Source: an uncultured Collinsella sp.
Lineage (GTDB): Bacteria; Actinomycetota; Coriobacteriia; Coriobacteriales; Coriobacteriaceae
NCBI GenBank assembly: GCA_902493545.1
Contig: CABUQI010000019.1
Location: 1-14,990, forward strand
DNA: 14,990 nt
Reading direction: 5' to 3'
A model generated the notes under the pieces. That model made no database searches. It was not told the origin of the DNA and worked only from the letters and a program-made list of their open reading frames with translations. The position numbers were made by a program, and so were the translations under genes. This document shows positions 1 through 7,438 of the stretch, piece after piece. The first letter of the stretch is position 1; each line of letters opens with the position of its first letter.

Positions 1-1787
1 ACACCATCGTGGGCGCGGGTGCCACCGAGGGCTCCATGGACGCCGGCAACATCCTCAAGCCGGCGCTCGCCCGTGGCGACCTGCACGCGATCGGCGCGAC
101 CACGCTCGACGAATACCGCAAGTACATCGAGAAGGACGCGGCGCTCGCCCGTCGTTTCCAGACCGTTATGGTGAGCGAGCCTACCGTCGAGGACACCATT
201 TCGATCCTGCGTGGTCTGAAGGAGAAGTACGAGATCTTCCACGGTGTGCATATCACCGATAGCGCGCTCGTGGCAGCTGCCGACCTCTCCGATCGCTACA
301 TCGCCGACCGCTTCCTGCCCGACAAGGCCATCGATTTGGTCGATGAGGCGGCAAGCCGCCTGCGCATGGAACTCGACAGCATGCCGGTCGAGATCGACGC
401 CACCACGCGTCAGCTCACTCAGCTGCAGATCGAGGAACAGGCGCTCATGAAAGAGACCGATGACGCCTCCAAGGAGCGTCTGGAGGCCCTGCGCCAGGAG
501 ATTGCCGAGGTCCAGGAAAAACTCAACGTGCAAAAGGCCGGCTGGCTCAACCAGAAGAACGCCATTGACCACGTGCAGGAGCTTAAGAGCCAGCTTGACG
601 AGGCCAAGAGCGAGGAGGAGCGTGCGACGCGCAACGGCGATTTGGGTCGTGCGTCCGAGCTGCGCTACTCCGTGATTCCGGGCCTGCAGCAGCAGATTCA
701 GGATTCCGAGGCCGCGCTCGAGGCGCAAAAGCAGCAGGACGGCGAGGGCCTCAACGAGCAGGTGACCTCCGATGAGATCGCCGAGGTCGTGAGCGCCTGG
801 ACCGGCGTGCCCGTGTCCAAGATGATGCAGGGCGAGCTCGACAAGCTCAAGGGCCTGGAGGGCGAGCTGCATAAGCGCGTCATCGGTCAGGATGAGGCCG
901 TCTCCGCCGTTGCCGCGGCCGTGCGCCGCAGCCGTGCGGGCCTCTCCGATCCGGACAAGCCCATCGGCAGCTTCTTCTTCCTGGGCCCCACCGGCGTGGG
1001 CAAGACCGAGCTCGCCAAGGCGCTGGCCGAGTGCCTGTTCGATGACGAGCGCGCGCTCGTGCGTATCGACATGTCCGAGTATATGGAGAAGTTCAGCGTC
1101 CAGCGTCTGATTGGTGCGCCCCCGGGGTACGTGGGCTACGACGAGGGCGGCCAGCTCACCGAGGCCGTGCGCCGTCGTCCGTACTCTGTGATCTTGCTCG
1201 ACGAGATGGAGAAGGCTCATCCGGATGTCTTTAACGTGCTGTTGCAGGTGCTTGATGACGGTCGTCTGACCGATGGCCAGGGTCGCCAGGTGTCCTTCAA
1301 GAACACGATTATCATCATGACGTCCAACGTGGGCTCCAAGGCCATCGCCGATCTGTCCGGTAAGGACGAGGAGGAGATGCGCCATCAGGTCGACGCTGCC
1401 ATGGCTCAGACCTTCCGCCCCGAGTTCCTCAACCGTATCGACGATATCGTGGTGTTCCATCCGCTCGGTATGACGCAGATCGAGAAGATCGTCGACATCC
1501 AGCTCGCCGACGTCCGCGCGCGTCTGGCCAAGGAGCGCATGACGCTTGCCATCACCCCGGCGGCCAAGCAGATGCTCGCCGTGGGCGGCCTGGACCCGGT
1601 CTTTGGCGCCCGTCCGCTCAAGCGTCTGGTTCAGCGCGAGGTCGTGGATGCCATCGCCGCCGCTATCATCGATGGCACGGTGCGCGAGGGCGATCAGGTG
1701 ACGGTCGATGTCGACAAGGACGGCGGCTTTACCGTCGTGTGCGACAACACGCCGGCGGCCACCTACGAGGTCCCCGACGCAGAGTAA
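1..1787 (+). CDS. clpB: ATP-dependent chaperone ClpB (5'-truncated by window edge)
   Basis: This is the C-terminal 594 residues of the Hsp100 disaggregase ClpB, which threads aggregated proteins through a hexameric AAA+ ring together with DnaK. The reading frame is open from base 3. It begins just after the first Walker B region (VGAGATEGSMDAGN). The NBD1 sensor/arginine-finger stretch (AIGATTLDEYR, ALARRFQ) follows. A charged, heptad-rich middle domain spans about 435-760 and includes the RNGDLGRASELRY segment that separates ClpB from ClpA/ClpC. NBD2 has Walker A GPTGVGKT (984-1007), Walker B VILLDEMEKAHP (1188-1223), sensor 1 IIIMTSNVGS, arginine finger FRPEFLNRID and sensor 2 GARPLKR. A short acidic tail ends the protein. 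Full-length ClpB is about 860 residues, so roughly 260 N-terminal residues lie upstream of the window. No frameshift is visible. A strong terminator follows, so clpB ends its transcription unit here. Confidence 0.97.
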   Translation, partial: TIVGAGATEGSMDAGNILKPALARGDLHAIGATTLDEYRKYIEKDAALARRFQTVMVSEPTVEDTISILRGLKEKYEIFHGVHITDSALVAAADLSDRYIADRFLPDKAIDLVDEAASRLRMELDSMPVEIDATTRQLTQLQIEEQALMKETDDASKERLEALRQEIAEVQEKLNVQKAGWLNQKNAIDHVQELKSQLDEAKSEEERATRNGDLGRASELRYSVIPGLQQQIQDSEAALEAQKQQDGEGLNEQVTSDEIAEVVSAWTGVPVSKMMQGELDKLKGLEGELHKRVIGQDEAVSAVAAAVRRSRAGLSDPDKPIGSFFFLGPTGVGKTELAKALAECLFDDERALVRIDMSEYMEKFSVQRLIGAPPGYVGYDEGGQLTEAVRRRPYSVILLDEMEKAHPDVFNVLLQVLDDGRLTDGQGRQVSFKNTIIIMTSNVGSKAIADLSGKDEEEMRHQVDAAMAQTFRPEFLNRIDDIVVFHPLGMTQIEKIVDIQLADVRARLAKERMTLAITPAAKQMLAVGGLDPVFGARPLKRLVQREVVDAIAAAIIDGTVREGDQVTVDVDKDGGFTVVCDNTPAATYEVPDAE

Positions 1788-1830
1788 ATTATGGGGCCGG
1801 CTTTAACCGCACCTCATCGCAAAACGCCAA

Positions 1831-1866
1831 GGGCGGCGGATCCAATTGGGTCCGCCGCCCTTTTTT
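1831..1866 (+). terminator. Rho-independent terminator of clpB
   Basis: GGGCGGCGGA (1831-1840) pairs perfectly with TCCGCCGCCC (1851-1860). Three more pairs, one of them G-U, extend the stem inward to an AATT loop. T6 (1861-1866) follows directly. It lies 44 bases after the clpB stop codon and is a textbook intrinsic terminator. Confidence 0.95.
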
Positions 1867-1918
1867 CGTGCGACAATCGATGGTGTTGAACGTGAGCACA
1901 TGGCAAGGAGCTATGCAG

Positions 1919-2113
1919 ATGAAAGACGAGAACAAGACGAACGCACCGGTGGCTGAGGCGGCGCCCGCCGCACCGAAGACTCCGTCTAAACCGGCACCCA
2001 AGCCGCGCGACCCCTACATCCGTGCCGAGAACGAGGACGATGACGGCTACGATCCCTACAGCGATCGCCGCCCCGAGCGCGAGCCAATGTTCGAAGCCGA
2101 CCCCTGGCGCTAG
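1919..2113 (+). CDS. Small disordered acidic protein of unknown function
   Basis: This is a 64-residue protein I do not recognise. The start ATG at 1919 lies 8 nt after AAGGAG (1905-1910). The in-frame ATG at 1913 is only 2 nt from that site, and a GTG at 1892 is also possible. The sequence has two halves. The N-terminal half is an Ala/Pro/Lys linker (APVAEAAPAAPKTPSKPAPK). The C-terminal half is acidic and Asp/Tyr/Arg-rich, with RDPYIRAENEDDDGYDPY and a terminal FEADPWR. It has no hydrophobic segment, cysteine or recognisable fold, so it is probably intrinsically disordered and cytoplasmic. It sits downstream of the clpB terminator with no clear promoter, so low-level read-through is one possible source of expression. 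The good Shine-Dalgarno and normal codon use argue that it is a real gene. Confidence 0.6.
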   Translation: MKDENKTNAPVAEAAPAAPKTPSKPAPKPRDPYIRAENEDDDGYDPYSDRRPEREPMFEADPWR

Positions 2114-2146
2114 TTGCATCAAGTAACTAATTTGGCGATGATTTTC

Positions 2147-2178
2147 TGGGACGGGGTAGTCAAAAAAGCCCCGTCCCA
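2147..2178. repeat. 10-bp perfect hairpin with A-rich loop
   Basis: TGGGACGGGG (2147-2156) and CCCCGTCCCA (2169-2178) are perfect inverted repeats around a 12-nt loop holding A6. No T-run follows on either strand, so it does not fit a canonical terminator. It may still end transcription of the small upstream gene or act as a 3' stabiliser. Confidence 0.6.
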
Positions 2179-2260
2179 AATCGACTGTCCAGGGAGTCGC
2201 ATTCGGGCTTGGTTGTCCTCTCAGCCACTCGGCATCCTTCGAGCAGTAATAGTGAAAAAA

Positions 2261-2346
2261 CTTGCTTAAGTGTTAATCAAGTCAGACATAATCTTGCTCT
2301 CTAATTAATCAAGAATCGCTATAATTTTGATTAGCTAGAGAGCAAG
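2261..2346 (+). promoter_or_regulatory. Promoter of the ATPase gene within three operator-like motifs
   Basis: A perfect -10 TATAAT lies at 2320-2325, with a weak TTGCTC at 2294 as a possible -35 (spacer 20, too long to be convincing). A bipartite motif CTTGCT-N6-TTAATCAAG occurs directly at 2261-2281 and again at 2293-2313. An inverted copy with two changes in the second half occupies 2326-2346. Copies two and three flank the -10 symmetrically. The result is an inverted repeat of 14 + 7 paired bases (2290-2303 with 2336-2349; 2306-2312 with 2327-2333). This AT-rich block contrasts with the GC-rich surroundings. The layout suggests repression, possibly autoregulation. Confidence 0.6.
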
Positions 2347-2357
2347 ATTGGAGAATC

Positions 2358-3710
2358 ATGGCATTCAACGACTTGATCGCCCAGAAAATAAAGGACTTTG
2401 AACAGCAGGGGGTTCCGCAGGTCTTTGAGCGAGACCTTGATCTAGGAAACCCACAGGAGCCAAAGCGCGACAACATCGTAAATGTGATTGTGGGGGCCCG
2501 CCGTTGTGGAAAGACGTATCGCCTGTATCAGGAGATGCGGCGGCTTCAGAGCCGGGGCGTCGAGCTTGACCGGATGCTTTACTTCAATTTTGAGGATGAG
2601 CGCTTGCGCCCGTATGAGCCATCGCTGCTGGCGGACGTGCTCGACACGTTCTATGCACTGTATCCTGTTGCTCGAACCGAGGGCGCTTACATTTTCTTTG
2701 ACGAGATCCAGGAAATTCCCGAATGGGGTGCGTTTCTGCGGCGTGTAGTCGATACGGAGAAAGCGACCGTCTATGTGACGGGATCTTCTTCCAAGATGCT
2801 GTCCTCAGAACTTAAGAGCGAGTTCAGGGGTCGTTCTCTTGTGCGAGAGCTTTTTCCGTTGAGTTTTTCGGAATACGTTCGATATAAGACGGGGAGCGTC
2901 CCTGAGCCAGATGCGACCTTTTCCCCGAGCGATGCAGCGCTGCTTCGACATCATCTGATCGGGTATCTTGAACAAGGGGGATTCATCGCGACACTTGAGC
3001 AGACGCCTGCAGACGCGATTCAGCTGCTACAGGAATATGCTTCGCGAACGGTCGCCATGGACGTCGTTGAACGTTACGACGTCAAGAACCCTCGCCTGGC
3101 ATCGCTGTTCTTGACGCGGTGTATGGCATCTTCGGGACGAGAGCTGTCAGTGAACAAAGTGTACAACGAGTTCAAGAGCAGACAGATACCCGTCAGTCGT
3201 AATTCGCTCAGCGATTTACTTGAGTATTATGAGGACGCCTACCTGTTATTTTCTGTGCCGGAGTTCACGCGTTCACTGGCAAATAACATGCGGTCTGCGT
3301 CTAAGGTCTACGCTGTCGACCCTGCGATGTTTGGAGCATTCTCTCCCGCATCGGCATTGGACCAGGGCCAGAGGCTCGAGACCGCAGTGTTCAATGCGCT
3401 AAGAAGAAGGACTCCCGCGGTGAGGACCGGCTCGGTCTGCCGCCTGCTGATCAAAGAGAAGAGCAAAAGCCATGAGGTGGACTTTGTGGCTGGGGACGCG
3501 CTTCTCATGCGGGCTTATAGCCTGATTCAGGTGAGTGCGGATATGGCAAGTGAGAAAACGCGCGAGCGCGAAATTGCCGCGCTTGATGCCTCGATGGCCC
3601 AGTTTGATCTTGGCGAGTCGGCAATCGTTACCATGGATGAGCAGGCCGATATTCCATGCGAGCACGGTGCGGTACACGTTGTGCCCGCATGGAAGTGGCT
3701 CCTTGCCTAA
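2358..3710 (+). CDS. AAA_14/DUF4143-type ATP-binding protein
   Basis: This is a 450-residue P-loop ATPase of the AAA_14 + DUF4143 architecture, which is abundant in gut anaerobes and has no settled function. Walker A is GARRCGKT (residues 46-53), Walker B YIFFDEIQEIP (111-121) and sensor 1 VTGSSSKML (140-148). EFRGR (155-159) is the family's arginine-finger-like motif. Residues about 255-300 (SGRELSVNKVYNEF to LLEYYEDAYLLF) have the spacing of a winged helix. The C-terminal region contains EVDFVAGD and LIQVS (373-393), resembling a degenerate PD-(D/E)XK fold in which the usual catalytic Lys is not apparent. The ATG at 2358 has GGAGA only 3 nt upstream, which is tight. It appears monocistronic, and its promoter is covered by repeated operator-like motifs. 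Codon use is slightly less GC-biased than in neighbouring genes, which hints at horizontal acquisition. Confidence 0.9.
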   Translation: MAFNDLIAQKIKDFEQQGVPQVFERDLDLGNPQEPKRDNIVNVIVGARRCGKTYRLYQEMRRLQSRGVELDRMLYFNFEDERLRPYEPSLLADVLDTFYALYPVARTEGAYIFFDEIQEIPEWGAFLRRVVDTEKATVYVTGSSSKMLSSELKSEFRGRSLVRELFPLSFSEYVRYKTGSVPEPDATFSPSDAALLRHHLIGYLEQGGFIATLEQTPADAIQLLQEYASRTVAMDVVERYDVKNPRLASLFLTRCMASSGRELSVNKVYNEFKSRQIPVSRNSLSDLLEYYEDAYLLFSVPEFTRSLANNMRSASKVYAVDPAMFGAFSPASALDQGQRLETAVFNALRRRTPAVRTGSVCRLLIKEKSKSHEVDFVAGDALLMRAYSLIQVSADMASEKTREREIAALDASMAQFDLGESAIVTMDEQADIPCEHGAVHVVPAWKWLLA

Positions 3711-3726
3711 TCATCTACGGATCTGT

Positions 3727-3750
3727 GGGGCCAGGACCTCCTGGCCCCTT
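3727..3750. terminator. Hairpin between convergent genes, possible bidirectional terminator
   Basis: GGGGCCAGG (3727-3735) and CCTGGCCCC (3740-3748) form a 9-bp stem with an ACCT loop. It sits 16 bases after the ATPase stop codon and 35 bases before the stop of the convergent gene. Only TT follows on the plus strand and a mixed sequence on the minus strand, so efficiency is uncertain. Position is the main argument. Confidence 0.55.
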
Positions 3751-3783
3751 CATCACGGTTGGGGAGCACCATGATGCGCCCGG

Positions 3784-5280
3784 CTAGTCCTGGGCTTTGA
3801 TGCTCGGCATCAGAATCTGGGCGAGGTAGTCGCATTCGAGCTTGGTCGCGGCGTCGGCTTTGCCGTCTTTGCCGACCAGTACGTTCTTGATCTGGCTATA
3901 GGTGTAGCGGTTGCCGGTCGTAAGCTCGACAAGCTCAATGGCCGTGTCCATGGGGTAGGTTGACACGGGGTTCTGCGTCCGTCCGTTGATGGTCTGGGGC
4001 ACCACGTACGGATAGACGGGGCCGCTGGCGTAGACGGTGTAGCCGTTACCGAGGTTTGCCGCGCCCAAAACCGTATCGCCTTCATCGGGCGTAAAGCTCT
4101 CGCCCTCGCGCACCGCGACGAGCGTCACGAGCGGCGTATTGGCGTCGTCGCCCAGATAGATGCATAGCGTGCTTCCGTTTTGCCAAGTTGCGACCTTGCC
4201 GTACCACTCGACGGGAATATCGAGCTGGTAGAGGTCGGTTGCCTTGTGGCGAGCGTCAGCATCACGGGACGCCTGTGCCTTTTGCGCGCTCACGGCATTG
4301 ACGGCGGCGTCGCGCCGCGCGGTTGCTGCCTGCTGGAGCACTTTGGCAGCCGCGGCGGAGCTCGCACCGCCCTCCTCGGCATACTTGGCGGCGGCATCGA
4401 TCTGGTCGTCAGTCACCGTGTCGGCCGAAGGCACTTTGAGCTTAAAGGTGGCCTGGGCACTTAAATCCTGTCCATCGCTCTTAACGGTGACCTGCGTCTT
4501 GGTGGTCGGGACGGTATAGATGGTGCCGTCGGCCGCGATGGGGGAGGCAGCGATGGAGAGCGTGTAATCGCCGGGCAGCAGTTTGATGCCGCGGCCGTGC
4601 TCGTCAACATAGAGCGTTTCGCTCACGGAGGAGCCATCAGCGTCCTGACCGCTCACCTGTACGGGAATCTTGGAGCCGGTGGAACAGTCGAGGCCCGCGG
4701 CATGCACGCCAATCTGCACCGACATCATCGTGTGCGCACTGGCGGCGACAGCGGCAGCCTGCTCTTGCTGGTATCCGTTCCAAGCCGCATAGCCCGCGCC
4801 GCCGGCGACGAGCGCGACGGCCACGATGCCGGCGACCATCAGATTGCGGCGCTTGGGAGACATCTTGCGATGGCGGACCTCGGCTTCGTGTGCCGAGGGA
4901 ACGGACGGCAGGGGAATATCGCCCATGGCGATGGTCTCATCCACGGCTGGTGCGGAACCCAGGCCAGGAAGCTCGCGAGTCAGCGAATCCTCGGCCGGTA
5001 AGCTGTCGAGCAAGACGGTTTCCTCGCCCATGTCGGATTCGGGTTGGTTGCCGGTCTCGCTTTCGGTGTCTTCGTGATCTGCCTCATCCTCGGCAGGCTC
5101 AACGTCGCCTGCATCCTGATCATCGGATTGCGCCTCGGTTTCCGGCTCATCCTGCACATCAACGCCCGAGTCGTCAAACGCAATCTCATCGAGTGAAATC
5201 CGGTCTAAGCTCTCCAAGGCCTCAGCGCAAGCTTCTGCATCTTGGGCCGCATCCTCTTGGCCCGTCGTCTCATCTTTCAT
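3784..5280 (-). CDS. Single-pass membrane protein with acidic cytoplasmic tail
   Basis: This is a 498-residue protein I cannot assign to a named family. The start chosen is the ATG at 5280, because GGGGG sits 5 nt upstream; longer in-frame starts lack a ribosome-binding site. Residues 1-140 are highly acidic and probably disordered. KRRNLMVAGIVAVALVAGGAG (144-163) follows a basic HRKMSPKRR stretch and is the single membrane helix (about 146-167), implying a cytoplasmic N-terminus and an extracytoplasmic C-terminus. After an Ala/Gln stalk, residues about 185-290 look like a beta-rich, Ig- or transthyretin-like domain (LLPGDYTLSI). A helical Ala-rich linker (about 295-360) precedes a second compact domain (IPVEWYGKVATW onward). 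EETVLLDSLP (86-95) and DETIAMGDIP (114-123) form a short imperfect repeat in the acidic tail, which could be Thr-kinase/FHA-type sites. The gene stands alone, convergent with the ATPase gene. Confidence 0.8.
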   Translation of the reverse strand: MKDETTGQEDAAQDAEACAEALESLDRISLDEIAFDDSGVDVQDEPETEAQSDDQDAGDVEPAEDEADHEDTESETGNQPESDMGEETVLLDSLPAEDSLTRELPGLGSAPAVDETIAMGDIPLPSVPSAHEAEVRHRKMSPKRRNLMVAGIVAVALVAGGAGYAAWNGYQQEQAAAVAASAHTMMSVQIGVHAAGLDCSTGSKIPVQVSGQDADGSSVSETLYVDEHGRGIKLLPGDYTLSIAASPIAADGTIYTVPTTKTQVTVKSDGQDLSAQATFKLKVPSADTVTDDQIDAAAKYAEEGGASSAAAAKVLQQAATARRDAAVNAVSAQKAQASRDADARHKATDLYQLDIPVEWYGKVATWQNGSTLCIYLGDDANTPLVTLVAVREGESFTPDEGDTVLGAANLGNGYTVYASGPVYPYVVPQTINGRTQNPVSTYPMDTAIELVELTTGNRYTYSQIKNVLVGKDGKADAATKLECDYLAQILMPSIKAQD

Positions 5281-5360
5281 ATATCCCCCAAGCTCAATAT
5301 CGGGACAACACTGTACCCAAAAACGGGACTCCATAGAGCCGCCGCATGATTTGAAATCCG

Positions 5361-5368
5361 ATTTTATA
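5361..5368 (-). promoter_or_regulatory. Possible -10 element for the acidic-tail membrane protein
   Basis: On the minus strand TATAAAAT (5368 to 5361) lies about 80 nt upstream of the start codon in the only AT-rich stretch of this intergenic region. No good -35 is found at 16-18 nt, so this is a weak call. Confidence 0.3.
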
Positions 5369-5407
5369 TATGCGTATGTTTTTGAACAGATGAATAGAGA
5401 CGCAACG

Positions 5408-5449
5408 ACAAAAGCCCCCGGAAAGCGAGCGAAACGCTTTCCGGGGGCT
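5408..5449 (-). terminator. Rho-independent terminator of the TetR/membrane-protein operon
   Basis: A perfect 15-bp stem joins 5413-5427 with 5435-5449 around a 7-nt loop. On the minus strand it is followed by TTTTGTCGTT. It lies about 70 nt after the stop of the leftward membrane-protein gene. Confidence 0.9.
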
Positions 5450-5516
5450 CTGCGAGACATTGGATGAAAATCCTGACGGGCGGGCCTATGCCCAACTGCC
5501 AACAGCGACCAACATG

Positions 5517-6524
5517 TTACTCGGCGTGAGCGTAATCAACCTTGGCGCGGCGAGCAGTAGCCTTCTCCCAATCGCTGGTTCCCTCAAAGACGTCCTGCTT
5601 GTAGGGATTGCGGCCGAGCTTCTTGGCACGGTAGGCGATGTAGATGATCGCGGCGACGTTGGCGACTAGTGCGGCGATCGAGACCGCGGTAGCGGCGCCG
5701 GGGTCGAGCGTGGAGTGGGTCACAAAGATGGACTCCTCCTGGAAGTACGGGAACACCTGGGCAAACATGCACCAAATGGCCAGCGTAAAGGCGCGGTTCT
5801 GGATCCAACCGCCCTTGTTCCAGATAAAGGCGGCGACGGTGGGCGCCAGCAGCAGCGCAAAGCCGCAGAACCAGGAGTGGGTGGGCAGGCAGTTGTAGGT
5901 GTAGCAGAAGTTCCAGATATCGTAGGCGATGATGTAGACCCAGGTCATGTCGGGCCACAGCATGTCGGTCTGATCCTCGGAGGCGTAGACGCTCCACCAG
6001 CCGGTCATGCAGAAGATGTTGATGATACCGGCGATGCCGTTGAACACGTTGTTCCAGCCGGCCAGCTGCGTAGCACCTTCGGAGGTGACCCAGGTGGACT
6101 GGCCCAGGACAAAGAAGTGATAGGCGCTCTCAAAGTCGGACACGACGGCGATCATGATGTTGATGGCGACGATCACAAACGGCCACGCGCGGAACCAGTG
6201 CGCCTTGCCGATCTTTCCCCACTGGTACTTAATGGCAATGAAGCCCCAGCAACCGGCCAGCGCCGCGTATACCTTGGCGTAGTGGAACCAGCTGTTCTGG
6301 TACACATGGGTAGGGTTGGTGAGCGCCCACTCGGCACCCTGCGAGACGCCGATGGCGATGGCGACGCAGTAGATGGTCATGGCCAGCGGAGCCACGCCAA
6401 AGATGATTGCCGCGCCCAGCTTGGTGCGGCGGCCGACCTCGTTGAGTACGATCAGGCCGATAAAGACCATGGCCCAGCCGGCCCAGTGGATAAGGGTATC
6501 GCTACCCCAAACATCGAACAGCAT
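5517..6524 (-). CDS. Polytopic membrane protein, probable DUF5692 family
   Basis: This is a 335-residue integral membrane protein, very rich in Trp, Tyr and Phe. It has about nine hydrophobic segments (roughly residues 11-29, 37-60, 82-99, 113-129, 155-178, 193-210, 217-235, 245-262 and 277-298) and a charged C-terminal tail (RAKKLGRNPYKQ to the end). I recall similar proteins being called DUF5692; that assignment is from memory and the function is unknown. Conserved-looking polar residues sit inside or beside helices (HYAKVY, SDFESAYHF, YDIWNFCYTYNCLPTHSW), as expected for a transporter, a sensor or a quinone/heme-linked protein. No heme-binding motif is certain. The ATG at 6524 has AGGAG 6 nt upstream. 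It lies 63 nt downstream of the TetR gene on the same strand and ahead of a strong terminator, so the two form an operon. The divergent flavo-iron-sulfur enzyme suggests a redox or uptake role; that is inference. Confidence 0.85.
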   Translation of the reverse strand: MLFDVWGSDTLIHWAGWAMVFIGLIVLNEVGRRTKLGAAIIFGVAPLAMTIYCVAIAIGVSQGAEWALTNPTHVYQNSWFHYAKVYAALAGCWGFIAIKYQWGKIGKAHWFRAWPFVIVAINIMIAVVSDFESAYHFFVLGQSTWVTSEGATQLAGWNNVFNGIAGIINIFCMTGWWSVYASEDQTDMLWPDMTWVYIIAYDIWNFCYTYNCLPTHSWFCGFALLLAPTVAAFIWNKGGWIQNRAFTLAIWCMFAQVFPYFQEESIFVTHSTLDPGAATAVSIAALVANVAAIIYIAYRAKKLGRNPYKQDVFEGTSDWEKATARRAKVDYAHAE

Positions 6525-6542
6525 GCTGCTCTCCTTTCACAC

Positions 6543-6570
6543 GCCCGCGGCCCCTCTTCTGATCGCGGGC
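6543..6570 (-). other. Intercistronic hairpin between tetR and the membrane-protein gene
   Basis: GCCCGCG (6543-6549) and CGCGGGC (6564-6570) pair around a 14-nt loop in the 63-nt gap of the operon. On the minus strand it is followed by GTGTGAAAGGAG, with no T-run. It is therefore more likely an RNA processing or stability element than a terminator. Confidence 0.45.
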
Positions 6571-6587
6571 AGTTTGGCCAAATGTCG

Positions 6588-7250
6588 TCAGTTCTGGGGC
6601 TTGCGCTCCGGATACTTGGCGGTATAGCCCTCGATGTGGAGTGTCGAGGCGATGATTTCCTTGACCGTCTCGTCGGGCACATCGGGGTGCGTGCGGATAT
6701 ACATCAACAACCCCATGATGAGGGTGTAGAACGTCTCGTAGACATGGTCGATGCGTAGCTCATGATGGGCGACAAAATCCACCACGGTGGTGTCGCAGAT
6801 ATACTGCGCCACGCGCTGGACCACGTTGTGCAAAAAGCCGCCGTAGAGCGCGCCGCTGCTCGAGGTGAGCGTACTCGGCAGCTCGTGGCCGCTGACGACC
6901 AGGCGCTTGAAGAGCGGGGCGACGGTGTCGAGTGCACCCTCGATATCACCGACGATGCGGCTGGCATTCCACTGCTCGAGCTCGGCGATAAAACCGTCGA
7001 TCGCCTCGTCCATAACAGCGGTGACGGCGGCGTCCATATCGGCAAAGTAGTGGTAGAACAGCGAGCGCGTGCAGCCGGCTCGCTTGGTCACGGCCGATAC
7101 CGATAGGTGGGATACGCCCAGCTCGGAGCTTACGGTGCGCACGGCATCGAGGATCTCGCGACGGCGTTCGTCGCCCGTCAGGCGCTTTGCCGCGCTATCG
7201 GATGCGGGGACGGCATTGACTACAGAGGTACCTGCTGTGTTGTTGCCCAT
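6588..7250 (-). CDS. TetR/AcrR family transcriptional regulator
   Basis: This is a one-component repressor of about 220 residues. After a low-complexity N-terminus (residues 1-25), the TetR DNA-binding domain covers about 27-73. The motif SVSAVTKRAGCTRSLFYHYF (50-69) is the family helix-turn-helix with its hallmark FYHYF. The remaining 150 residues are the variable helical ligand-binding and dimerisation domain, from which the inducer cannot be read. The start at 7250 has an AGGCGG-type site 7 nt upstream. An ATG at 7268 is also in frame, but its GAGG abuts the start codon. It is first in a leftward operon with the 9-TM protein and divergent from the large oxidoreductase. The shared intergenic region holds two perfect TTGAC-based palindromes, the expected target, so it probably represses both units and itself. 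Confidence 0.93.
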   Translation of the reverse strand: MGNNTAGTSVVNAVPASDSAAKRLTGDERRREILDAVRTVSSELGVSHLSVSAVTKRAGCTRSLFYHYFADMDAAVTAVMDEAIDGFIAELEQWNASRIVGDIEGALDTVAPLFKRLVVSGHELPSTLTSSSGALYGGFLHNVVQRVAQYICDTTVVDFVAHHELRIDHVYETFYTLIMGLLMYIRTHPDVPDETVKEIIASTLHIEGYTAKYPERKPQN

Positions 7251-7278
7251 GTTTTTGCCGCCTTTCATCCTCTTTTGC

Positions 7279-7347
7279 CTGACCGTTCGCCTAACAGTCT
7301 TGAATATTGTTGACGGTTCGTCAATACTATTTTTGACACAATGTCAA
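7279..7347. promoter_or_regulatory. TetR-type operator cluster in the divergent promoter region
   Basis: Two perfect palindromes share the form TTGAC(R)-N3-(Y)GTCAA: TTGACGGTTCGTCAA at 7310-7324 and TTGACACAATGTCAA at 7333-7347, with centres 23 bp apart. A degenerate third copy, CTGACCGTTCGCCTA at 7279-7293, matches the first at 11 of 15 positions, 31 bp away centre to centre. TTGACA is also the ideal -35 hexamer, and TACTAT (7325-7330) sits between the two good sites. Binding here would therefore cover the promoter elements of one or both directions. I could not fix individual promoters with proper spacing. Confidence 0.72.
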
Positions 7348-7438
7348 CAATGGTGGGTGAACGGCATGGGGCATGCCAGGCCTGCAAAAAAGAGGGGCGC
7401 CGCGGCCTCGTCGGGCTGTGGCAAGAGAAGGGACAACC

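Noticed and set aside
2147..2178. Intrinsic terminator after the small acidic protein
   Set aside because: The stem is strong, but neither strand has a T-run after it, so it is reported only as a hairpin.
5715..6758. 347-codon plus-strand frame opposite the membrane protein and tetR
   Set aside because: The minus strand encodes a coherent 9-TM protein and a TetR regulator. The plus-strand product is low-complexity and spans the operon gap.
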